Assembly: GCA_947039985.1 (NCBI GenBank)
Contig: CAMRAP010000001.1
Span: 1 to 35,388, forward strand
Origin: an uncultured Odoribacter sp.
GTDB taxonomy: Bacteria > Bacteroidota > Bacteroidia > Bacteroidales > Marinifilaceae
Reading direction: 5' to 3'
Length of the DNA: 35,388 nt
Below are positions 8,134 to 16,443 of this stretch, in pieces. The position numbers and the translations under genes were made by a program. The notes beneath the pieces are model-generated. The model ran no database searches, had not been told where the DNA came from, and worked only from the letters and a program-made list of their open reading frames with translations. Each line of letters starts with the position of its first letter. Within the stretch, counting starts at the first letter, position 1.

Positions 8134-9414
8134 ATGAGACTAAAAACATTTGTGACTCTATTCTTTCTAATTCTTGTAGGACATTATTCACTTCAAGCTC
8201 AATTCGATACATACTTTTTAAATAAAACCTTACGATTTGACTATTATCATGGTGGAGATCACAAAGTAGAAGATTATTACTTTGATGAATTAAAGGAAGA
8301 ACCCTATTGGGGAGGCTCAAAAATAGCTCTCGTTGACACCATGGGTTATGGTGTTCAAATGTTTAAAATTATCGATAAAGCCAGCGAAAAAGTTATTTAT
8401 TCTAGAGGATTCTGTACCTTGTTTAAAGAGTGGCAATCCACAGCTGAAGCACAAGATATTCGTAAAGCAATGCCTGAATCAGTGGTATTCCCCTACCCTA
8501 AAAATCCTGTGCGCATTGAATTGTATTCTCGCAATAGAAAAGGTGTTTTTGAAAAGAAATTTGAGCAAGATATTGATCCTAACTCTCATTTTATTCGCCA
8601 ATTCTCACCTAAATATGAAGCGATTGAAATTGCATATCATGGAAGAGCAGATAAACGTGTAGACATCGTGCTTATCTCAGAAGGATATGCCCAAAATGAA
8701 AAAGAAAAATTCATCACTGCTTGCCAGTATTTTGCTAAAGAATTTTTCAGTTATTCGCCCTATAAAGAACAAAAAAACAGCTTTAATATTCAAGCAGTTT
8801 GGGCACCTTCACAAGAATCAGGGGTGACACTACCAGGTGAAAATATTTGGCGTAATACGGCTACAAAAGCACAATTCTACACCTTCGACTCAGAACGCTA
8901 CCAAATGATTGAAGATTTTCAAGGATTACGAGATATTGCAGCACATGTTCCATACGACTATATTTATGTACTTTCGAATACACAAAAATATGGTGGAGGA
9001 GGCATTTATAACTTCTACGGCATCAGTGCAGCCCACAATCCTAGTAGCACTGGAAAAATATATATACATGAATTTGGCCATCTGTTTTTAGGCCTAGGCG
9101 ATGAATATGTTGGAAATGTCTCTTATAGTGATATGTATCCTAAAGGTGTAGAACCTTGGGAAGAAAATTTAACCACCTTGGTTGATTTTGATAAAAAGGA
9201 TTGGAAAAAAATGTTAGATAAAACAACCCCTATTCCAACTCCTGCCAACAAAGAGTATTCAAATAAGATTGGAGTATATGAAGGTGGTGGATATATAAAA
9301 GAAGGTATATACCGCCCCTATCAAACCTGCCTCATGAAAGAACTTTCTGTCGATTTTTTCTGTCCAGTGTGCACACAAGCCATAAAAAAACAAATCAAAT
9401 TTCTTTGTCAATAG
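8134..9414 (+). CDS. M64 family (IgA peptidase-like) metallopeptidase
   Basis: A 426-residue secreted zinc peptidase of MEROPS family M64. The signal peptide is about 1-22 (ending LQAQ). The M64 N-terminal beta domain follows (about 25-165) and then the catalytic domain, opening with RVDIVLISEGYA at 175-186. The zinc site is HEFGH at 312-316 followed by GLGDEY at 320-325, in which Asp323 is the likely third ligand. Family knowledge: the founding member from Clostridium ramosum cleaves human IgA, but most Bacteroidetes members have no known substrate, so IgA cleavage should not be assumed. It sits 12 bp after lptD and probably shares its transcript. Its 3' end overlaps the convergent radical SAM gene by 20 bp. 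Confidence 0.92.
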   Translation: MRLKTFVTLFFLILVGHYSLQAQFDTYFLNKTLRFDYYHGGDHKVEDYYFDELKEEPYWGGSKIALVDTMGYGVQMFKIIDKASEKVIYSRGFCTLFKEWQSTAEAQDIRKAMPESVVFPYPKNPVRIELYSRNRKGVFEKKFEQDIDPNSHFIRQFSPKYEAIEIAYHGRADKRVDIVLISEGYAQNEKEKFITACQYFAKEFFSYSPYKEQKNSFNIQAVWAPSQESGVTLPGENIWRNTATKAQFYTFDSERYQMIEDFQGLRDIAAHVPYDYIYVLSNTQKYGGGGIYNFYGISAAHNPSSTGKIYIHEFGHLFLGLGDEYVGNVSYSDMYPKGVEPWEENLTTLVDFDKKDWKKMLDKTTPIPTPANKEYSNKIGVYEGGGYIKEGIYRPYQTCLMKELSVDFFCPVCTQAIKKQIKFLCQ

Positions 9415-10336
9415 AACTCTTGTAAAATTTACCTTGCCAAGTGTCTAGCTCCTCTAAACGCTTGTCTAACTTTGCAACAAATTCAAAATTTTTCACCCCC
9501 CATTTAGGTGCAATTAAATATTCTGCTGGTGCTTGATTGACAAAACGTTCCAAATACACATCAGGACGAATATGCTCAATGACATCTACCACAAAATCAA
9601 TATACTCTTCTAAGGTATATAGTTGAAAATCAGCCGGAGATTGCATATATTCATCCGCCATACGAGTGTCCCGAATAATCTGTAATTGATGCAATTTCAA
9701 TACATCAATGGGTAAATTACATAAACGTATAGCACCTGCTATCATAGACTCTTTTGTTTCACCAGGCAGACCAAAAATCAAATGAGCACCTATTTTAATC
9801 CCCCTATTTGCCGTCATTCGTATAGCCTCCTCAGCTTCAGCAAATACATGCCCTCGATTTATATTTTGCAAAACCTCATCGTTCACCGACTCGATACCAT
9901 ACTCGATACAAACATAATATTTCTGAGCCAACTCCTCTATATAATCCAAAATCTCCTTCGTAATCGTATCTGGTCGTGTACCTATCACTAAACCCACAAC
10001 ATCCTGACAATTTAAAGCCTCTTCATACTTTCTTCGCAATTCATCCAAAGGGGCATAAGTATTTGAATAGGCCTGAAAATAAGCCAAATACTTTTGTCCT
10101 ATATATTTTCGGGCAAAAAAACTACGTCCCTCTTCTAATTGCTGCGTGATAGAATTCACTGCTCGACAATAATTGGGATTAAAACTTTCATTATTACAAT
10201 AGCTACACCCTCCTACTCCTTTTTTTCCATCTCTATTGGGGCAAGAAAAACCTCCATCAATAGACAATTTTTGCACCCGCCCATGAAATAAGGTTTTAAA
10301 AAAATGGGGGAAATCTTTATATCTTTTTGTCTCCAT
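9395..10336 (-). CDS. TIGR01212/YhcC family radical SAM protein
   Basis: A 313-residue radical SAM protein of the YhcC (TIGR01212) group. The 4Fe-4S cluster cysteines are C32, C44 and C47 (CPNRDG at 32-37, CSYC at 44-47); the long C-x11-C-x2-C spacing is characteristic of this family rather than of the classic CxxxCxxC. Other blocks are YGIESVND near 146 and the radical-SAM GAHLIFGLPGET near 197-208. The substrate of the family is not established; it belongs to the Elp3-like/MiaB-like part of the superfamily. Start ATG at 10336 gives the family's short basic N-terminus. It is convergent with the M64 gene and has no visible terminator between them. Confidence 0.93.
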   Translation of the reverse strand: METKRYKDFPHFFKTLFHGRVQKLSIDGGFSCPNRDGKKGVGGCSYCNNESFNPNYCRAVNSITQQLEEGRSFFARKYIGQKYLAYFQAYSNTYAPLDELRRKYEEALNCQDVVGLVIGTRPDTITKEILDYIEELAQKYYVCIEYGIESVNDEVLQNINRGHVFAEAEEAIRMTANRGIKIGAHLIFGLPGETKESMIAGAIRLCNLPIDVLKLHQLQIIRDTRMADEYMQSPADFQLYTLEEYIDFVVDVIEHIRPDVYLERFVNQAPAEYLIAPKWGVKNFEFVAKLDKRLEELDTWQGKFYKSSIDKEI

Positions 10337-10456
10337 ACGTATCTTACTATAATGTTAGCAAGTTAATGAATATCTTAGTTAATATTCAATACTAACCATA
10401 TAAATATAGTTATAAAAATAATAAAAATACAGCTTCTATTTATGAAAAAAATACAC

Positions 10457-10464
10457 TATATTTG
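10457..10464 (+). promoter_or_regulatory. -7 element upstream of ppdK
   Basis: TATATTTG matches TAnnTTTG exactly. A start near 10471 would give a leader of about 110 nt before the ppdK ATG. The leader contains a small CCCCTTTTAGGG palindrome near 10553-10563 just before the coding region. No Shine-Dalgarno sequence is present. Confidence 0.65.
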
Positions 10465-10584
10465 TGTATTGGTTGACATAGTTCCAGTAAAAACTAAGTA
10501 CACCTTTGACATTCAATAGATTGAGAGCATAAAATGATAATTATTTAAACACCCCTTTTAGGGCTAATCTAAATTCAAGAAATT

Positions 10585-13317
10585 ATGAGTACTAAGTTTG
10601 TTTATACATTCGGAGACGGAAAAGCAGAAGGTGATGCAAGAATGAACAATTTGCTTGGTGGCAAAGGAGCCAACCTAGCAGAAATGAATCTTATCGGAGT
10701 GCCTGTACCTGCAGGTTTCACTATCACAACTGAAGTTTGTACACTTTACAATACAGATGGTAAAGAGGCTGTCATCAAAATGATCGAAGATCAGGTAAAA
10801 GCTGGTATTATCGAAACAGAAAAAGCAATGAATGCCAAGTTTGGAGCAAAAGCAGGTGAAGCATTCCCACTTTTATTATCCGTACGTTCTGGAGCTAGAG
10901 TTTCTATGCCAGGCATGATGAATACTGTTCTTAATCTAGGAATGAATGACGAAGCAGTTAAAATTGTAGCCGATAAATCAGGAAATGCTCGTTTTGCATG
11001 GGATTCATATCGCCGTTTTATACAAATGTACGGAGACGTAGTTATGGGGGTTGAAGCCGAAAAAGGAGAACACGATCCTTTTGAAGTAGAAATTGACAAA
11101 TTAAAAGCAGTTCGAAATATTGATTTAGATACTGAATTCACAGCTGAAGACCTACAAATTCTTGTAAATAAATTCAAAACTATAGTAAAAAGAAAAACAG
11201 GCAAAGATTTCCCTACTTGCCCATGGGAGCAACTTTGGGGAGCTGTATGTGCTGTATTCGATTCTTGGAATACAGATCGTGCCATTCTTTATCGTCAATT
11301 GAATCAAATTCCTGAAGAATGGGGAACGGCTGTAAACGTACAAGCTATGGTTTACGGAAATATGGGTTCTAACTCAGCTACTGGTGTTGCTTTCACTCGT
11401 GATGCTTCAACAGGAGAAGATATTTTCAACGGAGAGTATTTAATTGATGCCCAAGGCGAAGATGTTGTTGCTGGTATCCGTACACCACAAGAAATCACGC
11501 TTGAAGGTTCTCGCCGTTGGGCTAAATTGCAACATGTTTCAGAAATAGATAGAGCAGCAAAATACCCTTCTTTAGAAGAATCGATGCCACAGTCCTATGC
11601 GGATTTAAATACAACACAGCAAAGACTGGAAGATTATTTCCACGATATGCAAGATCTAGAGTTTACTATCCAAGATGGTAAATTATGGATGCTTCAAACA
11701 CGTAGTGGAAAGCGAACAGGAACAGCAATGGTTAAAATGGTTGTTGATATGTTAGCAGAGGGAATGATCAATGAAGAAACAGCTCTTCTACGTTTGGAAG
11801 CGGCAAAATTGGATGAACTTCTTCACCCCGTATTTGAAAAAACAGCGCTTACAAAAGCGAAAGCTCTTACCCAAGGTCTTCCTGCCTCTCCAGGTGCTGC
11901 TTGTGGACGTGCCGTATTCTTTGCTGACGAAGCAGAAGAGTGGAAAGAACGTGGTGAGAAAATAATTCTTGTTCGTCTTGAAACTTCACCTGAAGATTTA
12001 CGGGGTATGAATGTAGCTGAAGGTATCCTTACTGCACGTGGGGGTATGACTTCTCATGCTGCTGTTGTTGCTCGTGGAATGGGGAAATGCTGTGTATCTG
12101 GAGCAGGTGAAATTAGCGTAGACTATTCAAAGCGTAAGTTCACTGTAAACGGAATGGAAATTAATGAAGGTGATTGGATCTCATTAAATGGATCTACAGG
12201 TATCGTTTATCTTGGTAAAGTGGGGACAACTGAAGCCTCTCTTGATGACGACTTCCAAAAAATCATGCAACTTGCTGATAAATATACGCGCATGCACGTT
12301 CGTACAAATGCTGACTCCCCCAAAGATGCAAAAGTGGCGCGCGAGTTTGGTGCACAAGGTGTTGGACTTTGCCGCACAGAGCATATGTTCTTCGAAGGAA
12401 ATCGTATCGACATTATGCGTGAAATGATTCTTTCTAACGATGAAACAGGTCGTCGTGCTGCTCTTGCAAAACTATTACCCATACAGCGTGCTGACTTTGA
12501 AGGCATCTTTGAAACAATGGACGGATTTGGTGTAACTGTACGTCTTTTGGATCCACCTTTACATGAGTTTACTCCAAATGATACTGAATCACAAGCATAT
12601 ATGGCAGAGAAATTAGGCATTACTGCAGAAGAGGTAAAACAAAAGGTAGATTCTCTACATGAATTCAATCCTATGTTAGGACACCGTGGATGTCGTTTAG
12701 GTATTGTTTATCCTGAAATCACTGAAATGCAAGCAAGAGCTATTATCGAAGCGGCATGTAATCTTAAAGCAAAAGGTTTTAATCCCAAAGCAGAAATCAT
12801 GGTTCCACTTGTTGGAGAGGTGAAAGAACTTCAATTACAAGCTGGAATTATCCGTAGTGTGGCAGAAGTTGTTTTTGCAGAAAAAGGAATGCGCGTTGAT
12901 TACCAGGTGGGTACTATGATCGAAATCCCTCGTGCAGCTCTTACAGCTGATCAAATTGCTGAGGTAGCTGAATTCTTTTCGTTTGGTACAAATGACTTGA
13001 CTCAGATGGCTTACGGTTATTCTCGTGATGATGCAGGTAAATTCTTACCAGAATACTTGAAAAAAGGTATCCTTAAAACAGATCCATTTGCAGTACTTGA
13101 TCAAACAGGTGTTGGTCAATTAGTTGAAATGGGAACTGCGAAAGGACGTTCTACAAACCCAAAACTTAAAGTGGGTATATGTGGTGAACACGGAGGAGAA
13201 CCTTCATCAGTCATTTTCTGTGATAAAGTGGGTATGAACTATGTTTCATGTTCACCATTCCGTGTGCCTATCGCACGCTTGGCTGCTGCTCAAGCTGCTT
13301 TAATACACTCTAAGTAA
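10585..13317 (+). CDS. ppdK: Pyruvate, phosphate dikinase
   Basis: PPDK interconverts pyruvate, ATP and Pi with phosphoenolpyruvate, AMP and PPi in the cytoplasm. At 910 residues it is complete. The N-terminal ATP-grasp domain opens with LLGGKGANLAEM at about 23-34 and includes SVRSGARVSMPGMM near 99. The swivelling phosphohistidine domain has GGMTSHAAVVARGM with the catalytic His at residue 491. The C-terminal PEP/pyruvate domain has GCRLGI and ends with the catalytic Cys866 in GICGEHGGEP. Bacteroidales commonly use this enzyme for PEP and pyruvate turnover. It stands alone between its promoter and a strong terminator. Confidence 0.98.
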   Translation: MSTKFVYTFGDGKAEGDARMNNLLGGKGANLAEMNLIGVPVPAGFTITTEVCTLYNTDGKEAVIKMIEDQVKAGIIETEKAMNAKFGAKAGEAFPLLLSVRSGARVSMPGMMNTVLNLGMNDEAVKIVADKSGNARFAWDSYRRFIQMYGDVVMGVEAEKGEHDPFEVEIDKLKAVRNIDLDTEFTAEDLQILVNKFKTIVKRKTGKDFPTCPWEQLWGAVCAVFDSWNTDRAILYRQLNQIPEEWGTAVNVQAMVYGNMGSNSATGVAFTRDASTGEDIFNGEYLIDAQGEDVVAGIRTPQEITLEGSRRWAKLQHVSEIDRAAKYPSLEESMPQSYADLNTTQQRLEDYFHDMQDLEFTIQDGKLWMLQTRSGKRTGTAMVKMVVDMLAEGMINEETALLRLEAAKLDELLHPVFEKTALTKAKALTQGLPASPGAACGRAVFFADEAEEWKERGEKIILVRLETSPEDLRGMNVAEGILTARGGMTSHAAVVARGMGKCCVSGAGEISVDYSKRKFTVNGMEINEGDWISLNGSTGIVYLGKVGTTEASLDDDFQKIMQLADKYTRMHVRTNADSPKDAKVAREFGAQGVGLCRTEHMFFEGNRIDIMREMILSNDETGRRAALAKLLPIQRADFEGIFETMDGFGVTVRLLDPPLHEFTPNDTESQAYMAEKLGITAEEVKQKVDSLHEFNPMLGHRGCRLGIVYPEITEMQARAIIEAACNLKAKGFNPKAEIMVPLVGEVKELQLQAGIIRSVAEVVFAEKGMRVDYQVGTMIEIPRAALTADQIAEVAEFFSFGTNDLTQMAYGYSRDDAGKFLPEYLKKGILKTDPFAVLDQTGVGQLVEMGTAKGRSTNPKLKVGICGEHGGEPSSVIFCDKVGMNYVSCSPFRVPIARLAAAQAALIHSK

Positions 13318-13333
13318 CTATTACTTTATATTT

Positions 13334-13367
13334 AAAAAAAGCTGTCTCTTTCAAGGCAGCTTTTTTT
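13334..13367 (+). terminator. Rho-independent terminator after ppdK
   Basis: A run of A, then GCTGTC (13341-13346), an 8-nt loop, GGCAGC (13355-13360) and a run of seven T. The A and T runs extend the stem. It starts 16 nt after the ppdK stop and isolates ppdK from the meaB-fragment cassette. Confidence 0.9.
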
Positions 13368-13387
13368 ACTTTTTCAAATCTTTATTA

Positions 13388-13395
13388 TACCTTTG
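13388..13395 (+). promoter_or_regulatory. -7 element upstream of the meaB fragment
   Basis: TACCTTTG matches the Bacteroidetes -7 consensus, about 20 nt before the fragment's ATG. No comparable element lies in the 9-bp gap before full-length meaB at 14867. This promoter therefore probably drives the whole fragment-GT9-meaB unit, and may be the original meaB promoter. Confidence 0.65.
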
Positions 13396-13414
13396 TTAGA
13401 AACAAAATCTAGAT

Positions 13415-13726
13415 ATGAGCATGTCAGAAGATACGATACACCCAGAGAACTCATCAAAGTACGAAGCTTTGAAAGTCAAGAAAGGTATTCCACAACCAGA
13501 AGCAATGAATCCTAATATTGCTGCTCGCCTAAAAAATATTAGAAAAAAAGAAGTAACTACAAACCATTATGTAGAAAGCATTCTAAAAGGCAATATAAAT
13601 TGCCTCAGCCAAGCAAGCACTCTCCTTGAAAGTACAAAACTAGCACATCAAACCATTGCAAAAGAGGTCATTAATTGCTACTTACCATCCTCAGGACATT
13701 CAATACGAATAGATATAACAAAATAA
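13415..13726 (+). pseudogene. Truncated duplicate of the meaB 5' end
   Basis: The ORF encodes 103 residues. From the second Met its 100 residues align without gaps to residues 1-100 of the MeaB protein at 14867, with about 77 identical. The match stops exactly before the P-loop: MeaB continues with GVPGAGKS, this copy with Lys-stop. It therefore lacks every GTPase motif. DNA identity is also high, including more than 30 consecutive identical bases around codons 10-20. The reading frame is intact despite clear divergence. This suggests either an imported related copy or retained expression as a small helical protein; the simplest reading is a non-functional remnant. A small hairpin (AATAGTCG/CGACTATT, 13739-13771) follows the stop. 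Confidence 0.8.
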
Positions 13727-13795
13727 TATATTCATAACAATAGTCGCCGTTGAAAACACTAGCCGACTATTCATTATAAAAACACATTTATAGTC

Positions 13796-14857
13796 ATGAA
13801 AGTAAACAACAAAATAAATGGCTTTCGACGCAATATGATGCGTAAGCTTACTAAAAACATTGGGAACGACAAAGGAAAATTAAATTCGACTAATCTTGAC
13901 AGTATTAAGCGAATATTAATTAATCGCCCTAACAGTCGACTTGGCAATCAATTACTAGCGACACCACTACTTCAAGAACTACAGCGTGTATTTCCGAATG
14001 CTCATGTAGATCTGTTTGTACGTAGCCGAATTGCTCCCATTATTTTTCAAAACTATACCAATGTCGATAAAATAATCACCCTTCCGAGTAAGCCTTTTAA
14101 CGAAATTTTCAAATACCTTGGAGTCTGGTTTTCCCTACTCAAACAAAAGTATGACTTAGTAATAAATATTGACAGTGGGTCATCATCGGGTAGACTTTCA
14201 ACGGCTTTATCAAAAGCAGAATATAAGTTGTTTTGTGATAGTACAGAACAATTTCCAACTGTATTTAGCGATTATTTCCATATGGCAAAACGTCCTGTGT
14301 ATTGTTTACGCAACTATATTGGGCAAACAGAACTATCTACACCTCTGCTACCATCACTAAGTATTTTATTAAAGGACGACGAACGTCTTAAAGGCCATGA
14401 AATTATCAAGTGCCTAACAAAAAATGACAAAAAGACAATTGGTATTTACACTTTTGCCACAGGTAACAAATGCCTTTCTACGGAATGGTGGACAGAGACA
14501 TACGAGAAAATTTGCCGTAAATTTCAAGATGAATACAATATTATAGAAGTTTTACCGATTGAAAATGTTTCACAAATCGACTTTAAAGCTCCGTCATATT
14601 ACAGTCGTGATATTCGAGAGATGGCTGGTGTGATGGATAACCTAACTGCATTTGTCACTGCTGATTGTGGCATTATGCACCTTGCTAGCGCCACAAATAC
14701 ACCTATCGTATCTCTTTTTTCGATAACGAGTCCTACTATTTATCGCCCATACAATAATGGCAGTGTTGTATTAGAAACTAAAAACATCAATAATACAGAT
14801 GAAGTCATTGATGAGCTAACAAAGATCGTAGAAAAAAATACTATAAATAAAATGTAA
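13796..14857 (+). CDS. GT9 (heptosyltransferase-like) glycosyltransferase
   Basis: A 353-residue glycosyltransferase family 9 protein, related to LPS heptosyltransferases. After a basic N-terminus the first Rossmann domain starts with RILINRPNSRLGNQLLATP at about 39-57. The donor-binding C-terminal domain includes IGIYTFATGNKC and the family motif ADCGIMHLASATNTPIVSLF near residues 284-303. Family members transfer heptose or other sugars from nucleotide donors to lipid A core or similar glycans at the inner membrane; donor and acceptor here are unknown. It lies between the truncated and complete meaB copies, ending 9 bp before meaB, an odd home for a glycan enzyme far from the polysaccharide genes at 24-35 kb. 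It looks like an insertion. Confidence 0.88.
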   Translation: MKVNNKINGFRRNMMRKLTKNIGNDKGKLNSTNLDSIKRILINRPNSRLGNQLLATPLLQELQRVFPNAHVDLFVRSRIAPIIFQNYTNVDKIITLPSKPFNEIFKYLGVWFSLLKQKYDLVINIDSGSSSGRLSTALSKAEYKLFCDSTEQFPTVFSDYFHMAKRPVYCLRNYIGQTELSTPLLPSLSILLKDDERLKGHEIIKCLTKNDKKTIGIYTFATGNKCLSTEWWTETYEKICRKFQDEYNIIEVLPIENVSQIDFKAPSYYSRDIREMAGVMDNLTAFVTADCGIMHLASATNTPIVSLFSITSPTIYRPYNNGSVVLETKNINNTDEVIDELTKIVEKNTINKM

Positions 14858-14866
14858 GTTTTAATT

Positions 14867-15982
14867 ATGTCAGAAGATACTAAACACCACGAAAACTCAT
14901 CAAAGTACGAAGCTTTGAAAGTCAATAAAGGAATCCCAAAACCAGCAGCAATGAATCCCAATATTGCTGCTAGATTAAAAGATATTAGAAAAAAGGACCT
15001 AACAGCAGATGACTATGTTGAAGGTATTTTAAAAGGAAATATCAATATTCTCAGTCAAGCGATTACTCTTGTTGAAAGTGCAAAACCAGCACATAAAACC
15101 ATTGCTCAAGAAGTCATTAATCGCTGCTTACCATCCTCAGGTCGTTCAATACGAATAGGTATTACTGGAGTTCCAGGAGCAGGGAAAAGTACGTTCATCG
15201 AAAGCTTTGGAGAACAATTAACAAAAGAGGGACATAAAATTGCAGTACTCGCAATTGATCCTAGTAGCGAGCGTTCAAAAGGAAGCATCTTAGGTGACAA
15301 AACACGTATGGAAACATTAGCTTGTAATCCACATGCATATATACGCCCCTCTCCCTCTTCAGGCTCCTTGGGTGGTGTAGCTCGTAAAACGCGTGAAGCA
15401 ATGATCTTATGCGAAACAGCAGGTTTTGATATCGTCCTAATCGAAACAGTTGGAGTTGGTCAAAGTGAAACTGCTGTACATTCAATGGTTGATTTCTTTC
15501 TACTGGTACAAATTGCAGGAGCTGGCGATGAATTACAGGGAATCAAACGAGGCATCATGGAAATGGCTGATGGCATTGTCATAAACAAAGCAGATGGAAA
15601 TAATATACAACGAGCAGAACTAGCAAAAGTACAACTACAAACAGCCTTACACTATTTCCCTCCACACGAATCAGGAGTTGCACCCAAAGTAATGACTTGC
15701 TCTGCCTATGAACAAACTGGGATAGATGCTGTTTGGGAAAATATGCTTAATTATTGTAGTGCTACTCAGCAAAATGCTTATTTTGAAAATCGTCGTGCAG
15801 AACAAGCTAAATATTGGATGTATGAAACCATCAATGAGCATTTACGTTCTCGATTCTATCAAAGTCAGCATGAGAATCTAAAAACAGCCGAACAGCAAGT
15901 CATGAGTAATCAAGTTAGCTCATTTGCTGCTGCTTTTGAATTGTTGAATAAATATTTTGATGCAGAAGCAGAAAAGAGTTAG
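14867..15982 (+). CDS. meaB: MeaB/ArgK GTPase, methylmalonyl-CoA mutase chaperone
   Basis: MeaB is a G3E-family GTPase that loads and protects adenosylcobalamin-dependent methylmalonyl-CoA mutase. At 371 residues it is full length. An N-terminal helical arm (1-98) precedes the P-loop GVPGAGKS at 101-108. Further motifs are the D131PSS block, ETVGVGQSE at 193-201 and the guanine-specificity motif NKAD at 240-243; a helical C-terminal dimerisation region follows. The mutase genes are not in the window. It is probably expressed by read-through from the promoter at 13388, because only 9 bp separate it from the GT9 gene. Its stop codon lies inside a perfect palindromic terminator. Confidence 0.95.
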   Translation: MSEDTKHHENSSKYEALKVNKGIPKPAAMNPNIAARLKDIRKKDLTADDYVEGILKGNINILSQAITLVESAKPAHKTIAQEVINRCLPSSGRSIRIGITGVPGAGKSTFIESFGEQLTKEGHKIAVLAIDPSSERSKGSILGDKTRMETLACNPHAYIRPSPSSGSLGGVARKTREAMILCETAGFDIVLIETVGVGQSETAVHSMVDFFLLVQIAGAGDELQGIKRGIMEMADGIVINKADGNNIQRAELAKVQLQTALHYFPPHESGVAPKVMTCSAYEQTGIDAVWENMLNYCSATQQNAYFENRRAEQAKYWMYETINEHLRSRFYQSQHENLKTAEQQVMSNQVSSFAAAFELLNKYFDAEAEKS

Positions 15983-16004
15983 CTTATACTAAGCTAACTC
16001 TTTT
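15972..16004. terminator. Bidirectional terminator shared by meaB and the convergent gene
   Basis: A perfect 15-bp inverted repeat (15972-15986 and 15990-16004) with a 3-nt loop, A-rich on the left and T-rich on the right, so it can work on both strands. The left arm includes the meaB stop codon (15980-15982), and the right arm overlaps the stop of the minus-strand gene (16003-16005). The terminator is thus partly coding on the meaB side. Confidence 0.88.
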
Positions 16005-16443
16005 ATACCCATTCTGGAAAATCTTTCAAAAACAAGAAGCCTTGAGAAGCATCTATTTTTCCACAATGGTGAGTAATTCCATTGGTTATAGCAACATATG
16101 GAGCAGACAGTACAATGTTATATCGAAAGGCTTGATCAAAAACTTGCTTGGTTAAATTGACTGTCGGTGCCTTACATTCAATTAATAACCAGGACTCACC
16201 ACTTCTATCAAATACAACAATATCAAAACGGCGAGACAAACCATAAAGATCTATTTCCCTTTCAACAGCAATAAGAGTTGCTGGATATTTTTTCACAGCC
16301 ATCAAGTAGTGAATCACATGTTGCCGTACCCACTCTTCTGGAGTTAATACAACGTATTTTTTCCGAACAACATCAAAAATAAAAACAGTTTCACCCTGCT
16401 TTTTTACTTTATAATCAAATGCAGGCAGAGATAATTCTAACAT
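16003..16443 (-). CDS. Small PD-(D/E)xK protein, HsdR N-terminal-like
   Basis: A 146-residue protein resembling the HsdR N-terminal (HSDR_N) nuclease fold, a type found as a stand-alone gene across Bacteroidetes. The nuclease core is visible: E61, D74 in RRFDIVVFD, E89-C-K91 in LLIECKAP, and QAFRY at 104-108 matching the QxxxY motif of restriction-type nucleases. There are no helicase, methylase or specificity subunits nearby, so this is not a type I restriction system. It overlaps queA by 7 bp and is evidently co-transcribed with it, suggesting a housekeeping nucleic-acid role. Activity and substrate are unknown. The catalytic residues look intact. Confidence 0.8.
   Translation of the reverse strand: MLELSLPAFDYKVKKQGETVFIFDVVRKKYVVLTPEEWVRQHVIHYLMAVKKYPATLIAVEREIDLYGLSRRFDIVVFDRSGESWLLIECKAPTVNLTKQVFDQAFRYNIVLSAPYVAITNGITHHCGKIDASQGFLFLKDFPEWV

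Noticed and set aside
8134..9414. Calling the M64 protein an IgA protease
   Set aside because: Family membership and the zinc site are clear, but substrate specificity cannot be inferred; most family members are uncharacterised.
10791..11285. 164-residue minus-strand ORF inside ppdK
   Set aside because: It is a shadow frame of a highly conserved enzyme, with no recognisable motif and no promoter. The same applies to 12207-12668 (153 residues) and to the 135-residue plus-strand frame at 3302-3709.
13739..13771. Terminator after the meaB fragment
   Set aside because: The stem AATAGTCG/CGACTATT is only 8 bp, has a 17-nt loop and is not followed by a T-run, so termination there is doubtful.
13796..14857. 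Insertion sequence or transposon carrying the GT9 gene
   Set aside because: No transposase or terminal inverted repeats are visible; the flanking repeats are the diverged meaB segments, which fit recombination better.
16003..16443. Type I restriction system
   Set aside because: Only an HsdR-N-like nuclease domain is present, without helicase, methylase or specificity genes.
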